Shown here in pieces: positions 15,338-22,241 of a stretch of 22,241 nt of DNA. The notes under the pieces are model-generated. The model was not told the origin of the DNA, ran no database searches, and was given only the letters and a program-made list of their open reading frames with translations. The stretch is from Planctomycetota bacterium (lineage in GTDB: Bacteria > Planctomycetota > Planctomycetia > Pirellulales > Lacipirellulaceae): contig JAADIN010000130.1 of the NCBI GenBank assembly GCA_013151315.1, positions 1 to 22,241 on the forward strand, in the 5' to 3' direction. The stretch's first letter is position 1, and each line of letters begins with the position of its first letter. Position numbers and translations under genes: made by a program.

Positions 15338-16591
15338 CTACACCTCGATCTCCACGTCGCCCTGGGGCACGCCAATGCAAGTGAGACACTCCTTTTCGCC
15401 AACAGGAAAACCGGGCTCTTTTGCGTGGGCGACTTTGCCCTCTCGAACGGTTGCTAAGCATTGACCGCAATTTCCAGCTCGGCAACCGTAGTCGAGCGAG
15501 ACCCCTTCAGCTTCGGCAAAGTCGAGCAACGAGGCATGTTCGCCCGTCCAATGGAGCGGCTCGCCGGCACACGAAAATTTTACATTGCAAGGCCCCGCAT
15601 CGAGACCCGCCGAACGACCGACTTTCACACTCGCGGGCCCAAATGCCTCAAAGTGAATGTGCGACGGTGGAACTCCCCACTCGAGAAGCGCAGGAACCAA
15701 ACTTTCCATCATCGCCGGAGGCCCGCAAACGTAGAAACGAAAATTATTCGACGGCAACACCTGACGCAACCGGGCGACTTCGATTCGCCCGCGATGGTCG
15801 TAGTCGCGACCCAATTGGTCGGCGGGCGTTGGTCGTGAGTAGCTGACATCCACGTGCAAGTTGTCGATTTCAGACAACGCCGTGAACTGCTCGCGAAACG
15901 GATGTTCTCGACTATTGCCAAAACCTCCGAACAGATACACGGGGCGCTTGCTACGCCGGTGGACAATCGAGTGGACCATGCTGAGAATTGGCGTCGTGCC
16001 AATCCCGCCTCCCACAAGCACCACCGGCCTCTCGTCGGTCGGATCAAGGAAAAACACTCCCTGGGGCGACTGGACCTGAAGTGTAGAACCAACCTCGACG
16101 CGGCTGTGGAAATGCCCGCTTCCTTGCCCGGGCGGCAGTCCGTTTTTCCCGACCGGCGACCCTTCCCGTTTGATGGTCACTCGGTAGTAGTCTTCCCGAG
16201 GCCGCTCGGAAATCGAGTAGCACCGGACTAGCGGTCGCTGCCGAGGATCGACGGTCAGGCTGAAGGTCAAATACTGCCCCGGCTCGAAGCGAGGTAACGG
16301 GCGTCCGTCGACCGGCGTTAAATAAAACGATTTGCAATCGACCGCTTCGTCGACGATCGCCGAAACTCGAAACGGACGAGTCCCTGACCATGCTTGGAAA
16401 GTAGGTTTCGAGGCCCGAGCCCACTGCAGCACGGTTTCGAGTTGCTGGTCAAAATCTGTTTGCCGCCGCGCGACACGTCGACGAGAAGCACGTAGCCGGC
16501 GGCGACCGACGTAGGCCGCCCCGAGGAATTGAAGTCCCGAGGCTCCCAACAAGACGGCGCCTGAAGTCAGGCCCAACGATTGCCAGTCCAC
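15338..16591 (-). CDS. FAD/NAD(P)H reductase with C-terminal [2Fe-2S] ferredoxin domain, membrane-anchored
   Basis: A 417-residue protein that should pass electrons from NAD(P)H to FAD and then to a [2Fe-2S] centre. One hydrophobic helix (about 6-29) is followed by an Arg-rich stretch (GRRRLRASRRRVARR), so the catalytic part faces the cytoplasm. The FAD domain has the flavin motif RCYS (123-126) and GQYLTF. The NAD(P) domain has GGGIGTTP (194-201) and YVCGPPAMM (287-295). The C-terminal ferredoxin domain has Cys370, Cys375, Cys378 and a fourth ligand at Cys402 or Cys405 in DYGCRAGNCGQC and ECLTC. This order matches flavohemoprotein-reductase-like and HCP-reductase proteins. The start is GTG 16591. 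It is the first gene of the electron-transfer operon and its probable electron entry point; the NADH versus NADPH choice cannot be read from the sequence. Confidence 0.92.
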   Translation of the reverse strand: MDWQSLGLTSGAVLLGASGLQFLGAAYVGRRRLRASRRRVARRQTDFDQQLETVLQWARASKPTFQAWSGTRPFRVSAIVDEAVDCKSFYLTPVDGRPLPRFEPGQYLTFSLTVDPRQRPLVRCYSISERPREDYYRVTIKREGSPVGKNGLPPGQGSGHFHSRVEVGSTLQVQSPQGVFFLDPTDERPVVLVGGGIGTTPILSMVHSIVHRRSKRPVYLFGGFGNSREHPFREQFTALSEIDNLHVDVSYSRPTPADQLGRDYDHRGRIEVARLRQVLPSNNFRFYVCGPPAMMESLVPALLEWGVPPSHIHFEAFGPASVKVGRSAGLDAGPCNVKFSCAGEPLHWTGEHASLLDFAEAEGVSLDYGCRAGNCGQCLATVREGKVAHAKEPGFPVGEKECLTCIGVPQGDVEIEV

Positions 16592-16631
16592 GATGTTTTT
16601 CTGTTTGAATGTTCGGATGGATTTTTTCTTC

Positions 16632-16695
16632 GCAAGCGAGGCGGGGCGTCCCCGCCTCCGGACTCCCGGAACCGGGCTCGTCCCGCCTCGCTTGC
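16632..16695 (-). promoter_or_regulatory. Leader with two mutually exclusive hairpins
   Basis: GCAAGCGAGGCGGG (16632-16645) pairs perfectly with CCCGCCTCGCTTGC (16682-16695), a 14-bp stem. The same region also forms GAGGCGGGG (16638-16646) with CCCCGCCTC (16650-16658), a nine-bp stem with a three-base loop. A third small palindrome, CCCGG-AA-CCGGG, lies between. The two main stems share bases and cannot form together. The element would lie in the 5' leader of the electron-transfer operon, about 40 bases before the reductase start. It may be an attenuator-like switch or a dispersed repeat. Confidence 0.65.
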
Positions 16696-16707
16696 CAATG
16701 CGAAGGC

Positions 16708-16736
16708 ATTATTTCGCAATACACGGTTTGTGTCGA
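16708..16736 (-). promoter_or_regulatory. Sigma70-type promoter for the electron-transfer operon
   Basis: Read on the minus strand: TCGACA (16736-16731), a 17-bp spacer, and AATAAT (16713-16708). Each box is five of six to consensus. Transcription would begin near 16701, about 110 bases upstream of the reductase GTG and just before the hairpin leader. Confidence 0.5.
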
Positions 16737-16860
16737 GAACAGATAGCAGTGCACCCCCGTGCTAGCATCCGGAAGTAACGGTTCTGCGGAAAGCGCGGGG
16801 ACGCTCCGTAAGCTACTCTCTGATAGGCTAATTCTCCAAGCATACGAGGAATCTCCGTCG

Positions 16861-18390
16861 ATGGTCCCGCTGCTCGCTACCGAGTCGATTGATTTCAATG
16901 ACGCGAAATCCGACGCGAAATCCAACGCGCGGTCGCCAGGCGATGATCGGTGGTCGGGGCCCTCTTCAGAAACGATAACCCGGTGGCTGGCCGAGGCGAG
17001 CCAACTCCATCGAGCCGCGGCCAGTTCGCCCGAGTTCTATGCCGACGCCGCACGATTTGTCGTCGAGACCGTGGGACTCGACGCCGCCTGGGTGCTCTCG
17101 CGAGCCGACGACCAGTGGCACCCCGTCGGTAGCTGCCTGCCCGATCTCGATTACGACACGTCATGGAGCCACACGGCATTAAGTGCCTATTCCAGAACCC
17201 CCATGGAGGCATCCAGCGGCCGGGAAAGCTTGAATCTCCAAACGGCTTTGGGACGTGCATTAAAACAACTCGAGCAACAATCGGTCGCCTGGTATCAACC
17301 GACAGCGGAAGAGGGCCAAGCAATCGTCGTAGCACCGGTGCTCGATACCAACCAAAAACTCATTGCCGCCGTTTATGGCGTTCGCAACACCCAGCACAAG
17401 AACCGGCGTCGGGGAATTCGTCCGCTGGAAGCGCGGCTGGTCCAACTGCTTGCCGATTCGGTCGCCGTCGGAATCGCAAGGATTGATCAGGAAATCGAAG
17501 CCGCTCGCACGCGGGTTCTGCTCGAGCAGGCGTTCTCGCCACACGTTGCCGATTATCTCCAGCAACATCCCGAGAGTCTTTCGGGAAAATTGAGTGAGGT
17601 CTCGCTACTGTTTGCCGATCTGCGCGGCTACACGACTTTGGCCGAAACGATGTCGCCTTCCGACTGTTACGAACTGCTAGGCGAGGTGATGGAAGCGCTG
17701 ACGACGATCGTCATACGGCACGGAGGAGTCGTCGTCGATTATTACGGCGATGGTCTGCTTGCGCTCTGGAACGCTCCGATTCAGCAGCCGAACCATCCCG
17801 ACTTGGCTTGTGCCGCAGCTTTGCAATTGTTCGAAGCGATGCCCGCGATCTCTCGAAAGTGGCAATCACGAGTCAACGGGCCACTGGAATTGGGAATCGG
17901 CGTCCATACCGGGCCAGCCCATGTCGGCAATGCAGGAACTCGAAGCCGAATGAAATACGGACCGAGAGGTAACACGGTCAATGTCGCCAGCCGAGTGCAG
18001 GCCGCTTCCAAGCAACTGCAATTGCCGCTCGTGATCACTGCCGCGACACAAACGAAACTGTCAGACAAGTTTTTTAACCTACGGACATGCACGGCCAAGC
18101 TACCCGGCCTCGAACAACCCATCGAACTGTACACCGTTTACCCGGCCTCGGAGGCACGACGGATCAAGTCGAGACTCGATCAATACGCTCGTGCATTGGA
18201 GTTCTTTGAAACGGGCGACCTCGAAGCGGCGGAATGCTTGCTACGCGAACTGGTGAAGTCGGGCCACGCAACGCCGGCTCGTTTCCTGGCTCACTACACG
18301 GCCGCCCAGATCAACGGCAACCAAGGTCGTCGAGCAGTCGACCGATACGCACCCGGTCAAGGGCCGGTCATCGAGATCTTGGGAAAGTGA
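16861..18390 (+). CDS. GAF-domain class III nucleotide cyclase
   Basis: A 509-residue cytoplasmic protein from ATG 16861, which has GAGGA ten bases upstream. A longer frame from GTG 16759 has no such site. Residues about 40-205 look like a GAF sensor domain (FYADAARFVVETVGLDAAWVLS). Residues about 215-235 are a short helical linker. Residues 245-428 are the class III cyclase domain with metal ligands Asp253 (FADLRGYT) and Asp297 (YYGDG), and catalytic Asn374 and Arg378 (GNTVNVASR). The two positions that select adenine in mammalian enzymes (Lys938 and Asp1018) align with Asp293 and Gly367 here, so substrate choice cannot be assumed. The C-terminal 80 residues are helical and TPR-like. A 12-bp repeat gives DAKSDAKS near the start. 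It is divergent from the operon that encodes a cNMP-binding ferredoxin, a plausible target of its product. Confidence 0.88.
   Translation: MVPLLATESIDFNDAKSDAKSNARSPGDDRWSGPSSETITRWLAEASQLHRAAASSPEFYADAARFVVETVGLDAAWVLSRADDQWHPVGSCLPDLDYDTSWSHTALSAYSRTPMEASSGRESLNLQTALGRALKQLEQQSVAWYQPTAEEGQAIVVAPVLDTNQKLIAAVYGVRNTQHKNRRRGIRPLEARLVQLLADSVAVGIARIDQEIEAARTRVLLEQAFSPHVADYLQQHPESLSGKLSEVSLLFADLRGYTTLAETMSPSDCYELLGEVMEALTTIVIRHGGVVVDYYGDGLLALWNAPIQQPNHPDLACAAALQLFEAMPAISRKWQSRVNGPLELGIGVHTGPAHVGNAGTRSRMKYGPRGNTVNVASRVQAASKQLQLPLVITAATQTKLSDKFFNLRTCTAKLPGLEQPIELYTVYPASEARRIKSRLDQYARALEFFETGDLEAAECLLRELVKSGHATPARFLAHYTAAQINGNQGRRAVDRYAPGQGPVIEILGK
16900..16923 (+). repeat. 12-bp tandem duplication in the cyclase N-terminus
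   Basis: GACGCGAAATCC occurs twice in direct succession, then a partial copy starting AACGCG. It encodes DAKS-DAKS-NARS in a linker before the GAF domain and preserves the frame. Confidence 0.85.
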
Positions 18391-18476
18391 TAGCGGGACC
18401 GTTCGCAAACTCAACGATTACCAGCTTCAGCGGGTGGATATTTTCACGCACAGTGTGTCTTCAAGACTATGAATAT

Positions 18477-18554
18477 GAGCCGCAACGCGCTAGCGTCGGG
18501 TAGCAGAGGTAAAGCGTCACCAGCGACTGGCCCGCGGCTAGCGCCGTGCGGCTC
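18477..18554. repeat. REP-like imperfect inverted repeat between convergent genes
   Basis: The left arm at 18477-18501 reads GAGCCGCAACGCGCTAGCG and on. The right arm at 18529-18554, taken in reverse complement, reads GAGCCGCACGGCGCTAGCC and on. About 20 of 24 positions agree, around a 27-base centre. It lies 86 bp past the cyclase stop and ends about 10 bp from the stop of the convergent hypothetical gene, so it may serve both as a terminator. The rest of 18391-18564 holds nothing I can name. Confidence 0.7.
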
Positions 18555-18564
18555 TCTTGATTTT

Positions 18565-19113
18565 TCACCCTAGCAGCAATGGCGCATCGGTTTCGCCGTC
18601 GCGGTCTTCCCACTGCTTGCGGATTTCACCAAGGCCATACACGCACAGATCAAAGTGCTCGCTGAGTCGCTGCAGCACTTCGTCGGGGGCCGATTTGGTG
18701 TCGGCCGGCAATCGGCTTGCAAGCAAATAGTTGCGCTTGCCTTGGTCTTGGTAGTCGAGCAGGCTGTCCTTTTTTCCTTCGCGTTGCCTCTCGGCAATCT
18801 CGGGATACAGGCCCGTCCAGAACAATGTGAAATCGCCGATGTGTCGATGCACACGCCGTCGTGCGACTCCTTGCCGAGCTCGAGCCTCGGCCATCATGTC
18901 GGCCACTTGCGAGAGTCGCTCGCCGGTCGGCGTGCGAATGCCGTAGATTGTGTCGGTCCGTACAAAGTGGACGAGCATCTCGGCCAGATAATCGACCAGC
19001 GGAGGATCGGCGACGCCGAGCCGCGTGGTAAACGTGTACTCAGTCAGACCGGCGAAGTAACAATTCGTGACGCGAATGTTGAGGAAAACTTGCAGCCATG
19101 GACGACCTCCCAT
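18565..19113 (-). CDS. Hypothetical protein, 182 residues
   Basis: No signal peptide or membrane helix is visible. The chain begins with a strand-rich part (LQVFLNIRVTNCYFAGLTEYTFTTRLG), then a helix-rich part (LVDYLAEMLVHFVRTDTIYG, ERLSQVADMMAEARA). A conserved-looking block RRVHRHIGDFTLFWTGLYPE follows, then a charged linker and a C-terminal LQRLSEHFDLCVYGLGEIRKQWE. The codon pattern is ordinary for the region and the frame is open over its whole length. It sits 194 bp downstream of trpA on the same strand. The start at ATG 19113 is uncertain, as no clear ribosome binding site is seen. I do not recognise the family. Confidence 0.7.
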   Translation of the reverse strand: MGGRPWLQVFLNIRVTNCYFAGLTEYTFTTRLGVADPPLVDYLAEMLVHFVRTDTIYGIRTPTGERLSQVADMMAEARARQGVARRRVHRHIGDFTLFWTGLYPEIAERQREGKKDSLLDYQDQGKRNYLLASRLPADTKSAPDEVLQRLSEHFDLCVYGLGEIRKQWEDRDGETDAPLLLG

Positions 19114-19307
19114 TGACGATCTCTAGGAATCGGGGGATCGGTTGCGACGCGAACGATTTACGGCACAACCCGTTCAATTTTACCTTGCCAACCGAGGCCG
19201 GGTCAAATCGAGTTTGTCGGTAATAACGCCTTTTCTGTCATCGGCAGGTTTTTCGGCCGTTCGCCAGGAAATATCACGTTGGAGCGAAAAGAAGACCGTA
19301 GGACAGC

Positions 19308-20117
19308 TCAAAGTTCGGCAACGAGCGTTGCGACGTAATCTCCAATTTCCCGCAACGTGGCTGCGGGGTCTTTTTTTGCGTTGGCCATTCGGCGAACGAT
19401 GGCCGAGCCGACAATCAGCCCGTCGGCGACCGGTGCTAGCATGCGCACGTGCTCCGGTTGGCTGATGCCAAATCCGATGCAGACGGGCAGGGGGGTATTT
19501 TCCCGAAGCCAACTTACCCGTTCAACCAAATCGGGCGGCAACTCAGTGCGCTCACCCGTGATGCCGGCGACCGAGACGTAGTACAAAAAACCGCTCGAGG
19601 TTTCGGTGATTTTTAATGCGCGGTCGCGGGGGGTGGTTGGGGTAACAAGTTGAATAAGACTTAGGTCGCGCGCCTTGCAGACGTTGGCCAGCTGGGATGA
19701 TTCCTCGAGCGGCAAGTCGGGAACGATCATGCCTGCGACGCCTTGCTTGACGAGTTGGTCGGCGTATTTTTCTAGGCCATGGCGGTAGATGATTGCGTAG
19801 CTCACCATGGTGACTAGGGGCGCGGCAAGTCGCGGCGCTACGTTGTCTGAGGTTATGTTGCCGAGGGTTTGCAGGATATTAGTTAGTTTTACGCCGTGGT
19901 CCAGTGCGCGGGTGTAGGAGGCTTGAATGACGGGGCCATCGGCAATGGGGTCGCTGTAGGGGATGCCGACTTCGCACATTGATGCGCCTCGGGCGACTAG
20001 CTCTTGGATCACTGCGGCAGTAAAATCCAAATTGGGATCGCCGGCGGTCACAAAGGGCATCAGCGCTTTGCGGTTTTCGCTGCGAAGTCGAATGAATAGT
20101 TCGTCAATTGCGGACAT
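19308..20117 (-). CDS. trpA: Tryptophan synthase alpha subunit
   Basis: A 269-residue TIM-barrel enzyme that cleaves indole-3-glycerol phosphate to indole and glyceraldehyde 3-phosphate, the penultimate chemistry of tryptophan synthesis, working in the alpha2-beta2 complex with TrpB. Visible marks are ALMPFVTAGDPN near the start, the catalytic pair in CEVGIPYSDPIADGPVIQ (Glu49 and Asp60 by the usual numbering), GVAGMIVPDLPLEES, LVTPTTPRDR, GFLYYVSVAGITGER and the phosphate-binding VCIGFGIS and DGLIVGSAIVRRM. The length is normal. It starts 42 bp after trpB and should be co-transcribed with it. No tryptophan leader peptide is seen. Confidence 0.98.
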   Translation of the reverse strand: MSAIDELFIRLRSENRKALMPFVTAGDPNLDFTAAVIQELVARGASMCEVGIPYSDPIADGPVIQASYTRALDHGVKLTNILQTLGNITSDNVAPRLAAPLVTMVSYAIIYRHGLEKYADQLVKQGVAGMIVPDLPLEESSQLANVCKARDLSLIQLVTPTTPRDRALKITETSSGFLYYVSVAGITGERTELPPDLVERVSWLRENTPLPVCIGFGISQPEHVRMLAPVADGLIVGSAIVRRMANAKKDPAATLREIGDYVATLVAEL

Positions 20118-20159
20118 AGGGGGAATGCGAATTTGGGAAAACGGATTACGGAATGGGAA

Positions 20160-21359
20160 CTAAAGCGATTGGTCTTTGAGCCGTGCAATCTCTGCGGCAT
20201 CTTTGTCACCGCGGCCTGAGAGGCAGACAACAACCCGCTCGTCGGGCTTTCGCTTGCGGGCAATCTTCATGCCCTCGGCCACCGCGTGCGACGATTCCAG
20301 CGCCGGCAAAATGCCCTCGAAACGGGCCAACGCATCAAAGGCCTGCATAGCGTTGTCGTCGGTGCAACTGGTGTAGGAGACTCGGCCGGTCGATTTCCAG
20401 TAGCTGTGCTCGGGGCCAACGCCTGGGTAGTCGAGACCGGCGGACATCGAATGCACGTCGCACGTCTGGCCGTCTTCGTCTTGCATGACGTACGAAAAAC
20501 TGCCGTGCAAAATGCCGGGGCTGCCGTAGGTGAGTGGCGAAGCATGGTCGCCCGGCTGATTGCCGCGACCGCCTGCTTCGACACCGACGAGCGAAACTTC
20601 GTCCAATTCAATGAACGGATGGAACATGCCGGCTGCGTTGCTGCCGCCGCCGACGCAGGCAACGACTACATCGGGGAGGCTGTGAAGACGCAAGCGGGAT
20701 TGTTCGATCGTTTCGCGGCCGATAACCGATTGAAAATCGCGGACGATGCGCGGGAAGGGGTGGGGGCCTACGACAGAGCCGAGAATATAGTGCGTCGTTT
20801 CGACACAGGACATCCATTCTCGCATGGCTTCGTTCACAGCATCGCGGAGCGTGCGCGAGCCACTGGTGACCGGTCGCACTTCGGCACCGAGGAGCTTCAT
20901 GCTAAAGACGTTGGGGGCTTGGCGGCGGATGTCTTCTTCGCCCATGTAAACGATGCATTCGAGGCCAAAATGGGCACACGCGGTGGCCGTCGCGACTCCG
21001 TGTTGCCCCGCGCCCGTTTCGGCAATCACCCTTTTCTTACCCATGCGTAGCGTAAGCAGCGCTTGGCCGACGGTGTTGTTGATTTTATGGGCACCAGTGT
21101 GATTCAGATCTTCGCGTTTGAGCCAAATTTCGGCCCCGCCACAATGTTCGGTCAACCGTTTGGCAAAGTAGAGAGGCGAAGGTCGGCCGACGTAGTTTTT
21201 GAGCAGGTCGTCGAGTTCTGCCTGGAAAGCCGGGTCGCAGCGAGCGGCTTCGTATTGCTCGGCGAGTTGCTCGAGCGCATGGACGAGCGTTTCGGGGACA
21301 TAGCGGCCGCCAAAATCCCCAAAACGTCCAGCGGCATCGGGCAGAGGTGTTGTTGTCAT
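20160..21359 (-). CDS. trpB: Tryptophan synthase beta subunit
   Basis: A 399-residue PLP enzyme that joins indole, channelled from TrpA, to serine to give tryptophan. Seen in the sequence are FGDFGGRYVPETL at the N-terminus, the PLP lysine in LNHTGAHKINN, ETGAGQHGVATATACA, YMGEEDIRRQAPNV, SGSRTLRDAVNEAMREW, YILGSVVGPHPFP, the phosphate-binding loop GGGSNAAGMF, and HSMSAGLDYPGVGPEHSYW. Length and motifs are those of the standard TrpB1 form. ATG 21359 has GGAG six bases upstream. It follows the broken galE gene by 69 bp on the same strand and precedes trpA. Confidence 0.98.
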   Translation of the reverse strand: MTTTPLPDAAGRFGDFGGRYVPETLVHALEQLAEQYEAARCDPAFQAELDDLLKNYVGRPSPLYFAKRLTEHCGGAEIWLKREDLNHTGAHKINNTVGQALLTLRMGKKRVIAETGAGQHGVATATACAHFGLECIVYMGEEDIRRQAPNVFSMKLLGAEVRPVTSGSRTLRDAVNEAMREWMSCVETTHYILGSVVGPHPFPRIVRDFQSVIGRETIEQSRLRLHSLPDVVVACVGGGSNAAGMFHPFIELDEVSLVGVEAGGRGNQPGDHASPLTYGSPGILHGSFSYVMQDEDGQTCDVHSMSAGLDYPGVGPEHSYWKSTGRVSYTSCTDDNAMQAFDALARFEGILPALESSHAVAEGMKIARKRKPDERVVVCLSGRGDKDAAEIARLKDQSL

Positions 21360-21428
21360 AAAACTCTCCGCAGGAAACGGTCAATTCTCGATATCTGCCC
21401 GCGCAGGGTCAAGGGCTCGCATTGGATC

Positions 21429-22241
21429 TTAATCGCCATACCCACTCGGATGCGCCTGATGCCAGCGCCAGGCGCTGGCGACGATCGACTTGATGTCGGC
21501 GTATTTTGGCTGCCAGCCGAGGGTTTGGTTTGCCAGGCTCGCGTCGGCGACCAGCTCGGGCGGGTCGCCTTCGCGACGGCCTTCGACGACAACCGGAATG
21601 GGGTGCCCTGAAACCTGCCGGCAGGCTTCGATCACTTCCATCACGCTGGCGCCATTGCCGGTGCCGAGGTTGAGTTTCAGTGCGGTGCCGGGTTCTAATT
21701 TTTTCAGTGCCGCGACGTGCGCACTCGCGAGGTCCTCGACAGTCGCGCACACACGTGCCATCGGGAGTTGGGTAGTCGTCGCCAAAAACTTTGATGTTTT
21801 CTCGCTGTCCTAGGGCCACTTGCAAGACGAGCGGGATGAGATGCGTTTCGGGCTTGTGATCTTCGCCGATCGGGCTATCGGCCGACGCACCCGACGCATT
21901 GAAGTAGCGCAGGGCGGCATAGCCCAGGCCATAAGCGTGCGAATAGTCGGCCAGCGCGTGTTCGATCACGAGTTTCGTAAATCCATAAGGATTGATCGGG
22001 GCTTGTTTTTCTGCTTCGGTGATCGGCACTTGCTCGGGTTCGCCATAGGTAGCGCAGGTGCTGGAGAAGACAATCCGGTTGACTTCGGCGGCGCGCATTG
22101 CGTCGAGCAGCGAAAGCGTGCCGACGATGTTGTTTTGATAATATTCGGCCGGATCGGTGACCGAGACCCCCACATAGGCCAGCGCGGCGAAGTGCATGAC
22201 GGCTTCGATCTGGTGCTCGCGCAACGTCGATTCGAGCAGCG
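21429..22241 (-). pseudogene. galE: UDP-glucose 4-epimerase, frameshifted and partial at the right edge
   Basis: The reading frame enters from the right edge and encodes AVMHFAALAYVGVSVTDP, the catalytic Ser-Thr of FSSTCATYGEP, and the Tyr/Lys pair in NPYGFTKLVIEHAL. It continues through RYFNASGAS and KVFGDDYPTPDGTCVRD, all typical of GalE. At 21740/21741 the frame is lost. The continuation, VEDLASAHVAALKKL through LNLGTGNGASVMEVI and ADASLANQTLGWQPKY to the stop at 21429, is in another frame. Family members read RDYIHVxDLA here. The sequence has GAC-T-GTCGAGGAC, so eight bases for Tyr-Ile-His appear to be missing. The N-terminal NAD-binding GxxGxxG lies beyond the window. It would have interconverted UDP-glucose and UDP-galactose. 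It may be a true pseudogene or an assembly error. Confidence 0.85.

Overview
The window reads as a chromosomal segment of a planctomycete, most likely of the Pirellulales type. This rests on moderately GC-rich coding DNA, multiheme cytochrome genes beside a cyclic-nucleotide-binding ferredoxin, a TIGR03032-family protein, several large proteins without close functional homologues, and imperfect inverted repeats of the kind I associate with that phylum. The taxon is inferred from gene content; there is no rRNA gene, tRNA gene, CRISPR array or insertion sequence that I can see.

Layout. (1) 1-1546, minus: a fused two-half ABC permease of the iron(III)/thiamine type, running off the left edge. 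(2) 1704-5368, plus: a HEAT-repeat lipoprotein, a long secreted protein of unknown function with an alpha/alpha-toroid-like C-terminal half, and a DacZ-like diadenylate cyclase (c-di-AMP). (3) 5432-7224, minus: a tandem-GGDEF diguanylate cyclase (c-di-GMP) behind a small membrane protein, with a perfect operator-like palindrome just upstream. (4) 7673-9500, plus: a four-helix membrane protein and a TIGR03032 protein. (5) 9505-16591, minus: a five-gene electron-transfer operon encoding an NAD(P)H-type FAD/[2Fe-2S] reductase, a tetraheme cytochrome c, a fusion of two cyclic-nucleotide-binding domains with a four-cluster ferredoxin, a di-heme-b-like membrane protein, and a membrane-anchored decaheme cytochrome c with a cytoplasmic cysteine-rich head. 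(6) 16861-18390, plus: a GAF + class III nucleotide cyclase transcribed divergently from that operon. (7) 18565-22241, minus: a hypothetical protein, trpA, trpB, and a galE broken by an apparent 8-nt deletion at about 21740.

How the parts may work together. Regions 5 and 6 look like one system. The cyclase would make a cyclic nucleotide that the CRP-like domains of the ferredoxin fusion could sense, gating electron flow from NAD(P)H through flavin and iron-sulfur centres to a transmembrane b-type cytochrome and then to fourteen periplasmic c hemes. The sequence supports each part; the coupling is inference from domain content and the divergent layout. The operon has a good sigma70-like promoter and a leader that can fold into two mutually exclusive hairpins. 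Enzymes for three second-messenger classes (c-di-AMP, c-di-GMP, class III cNMP) lie within 14 kb.
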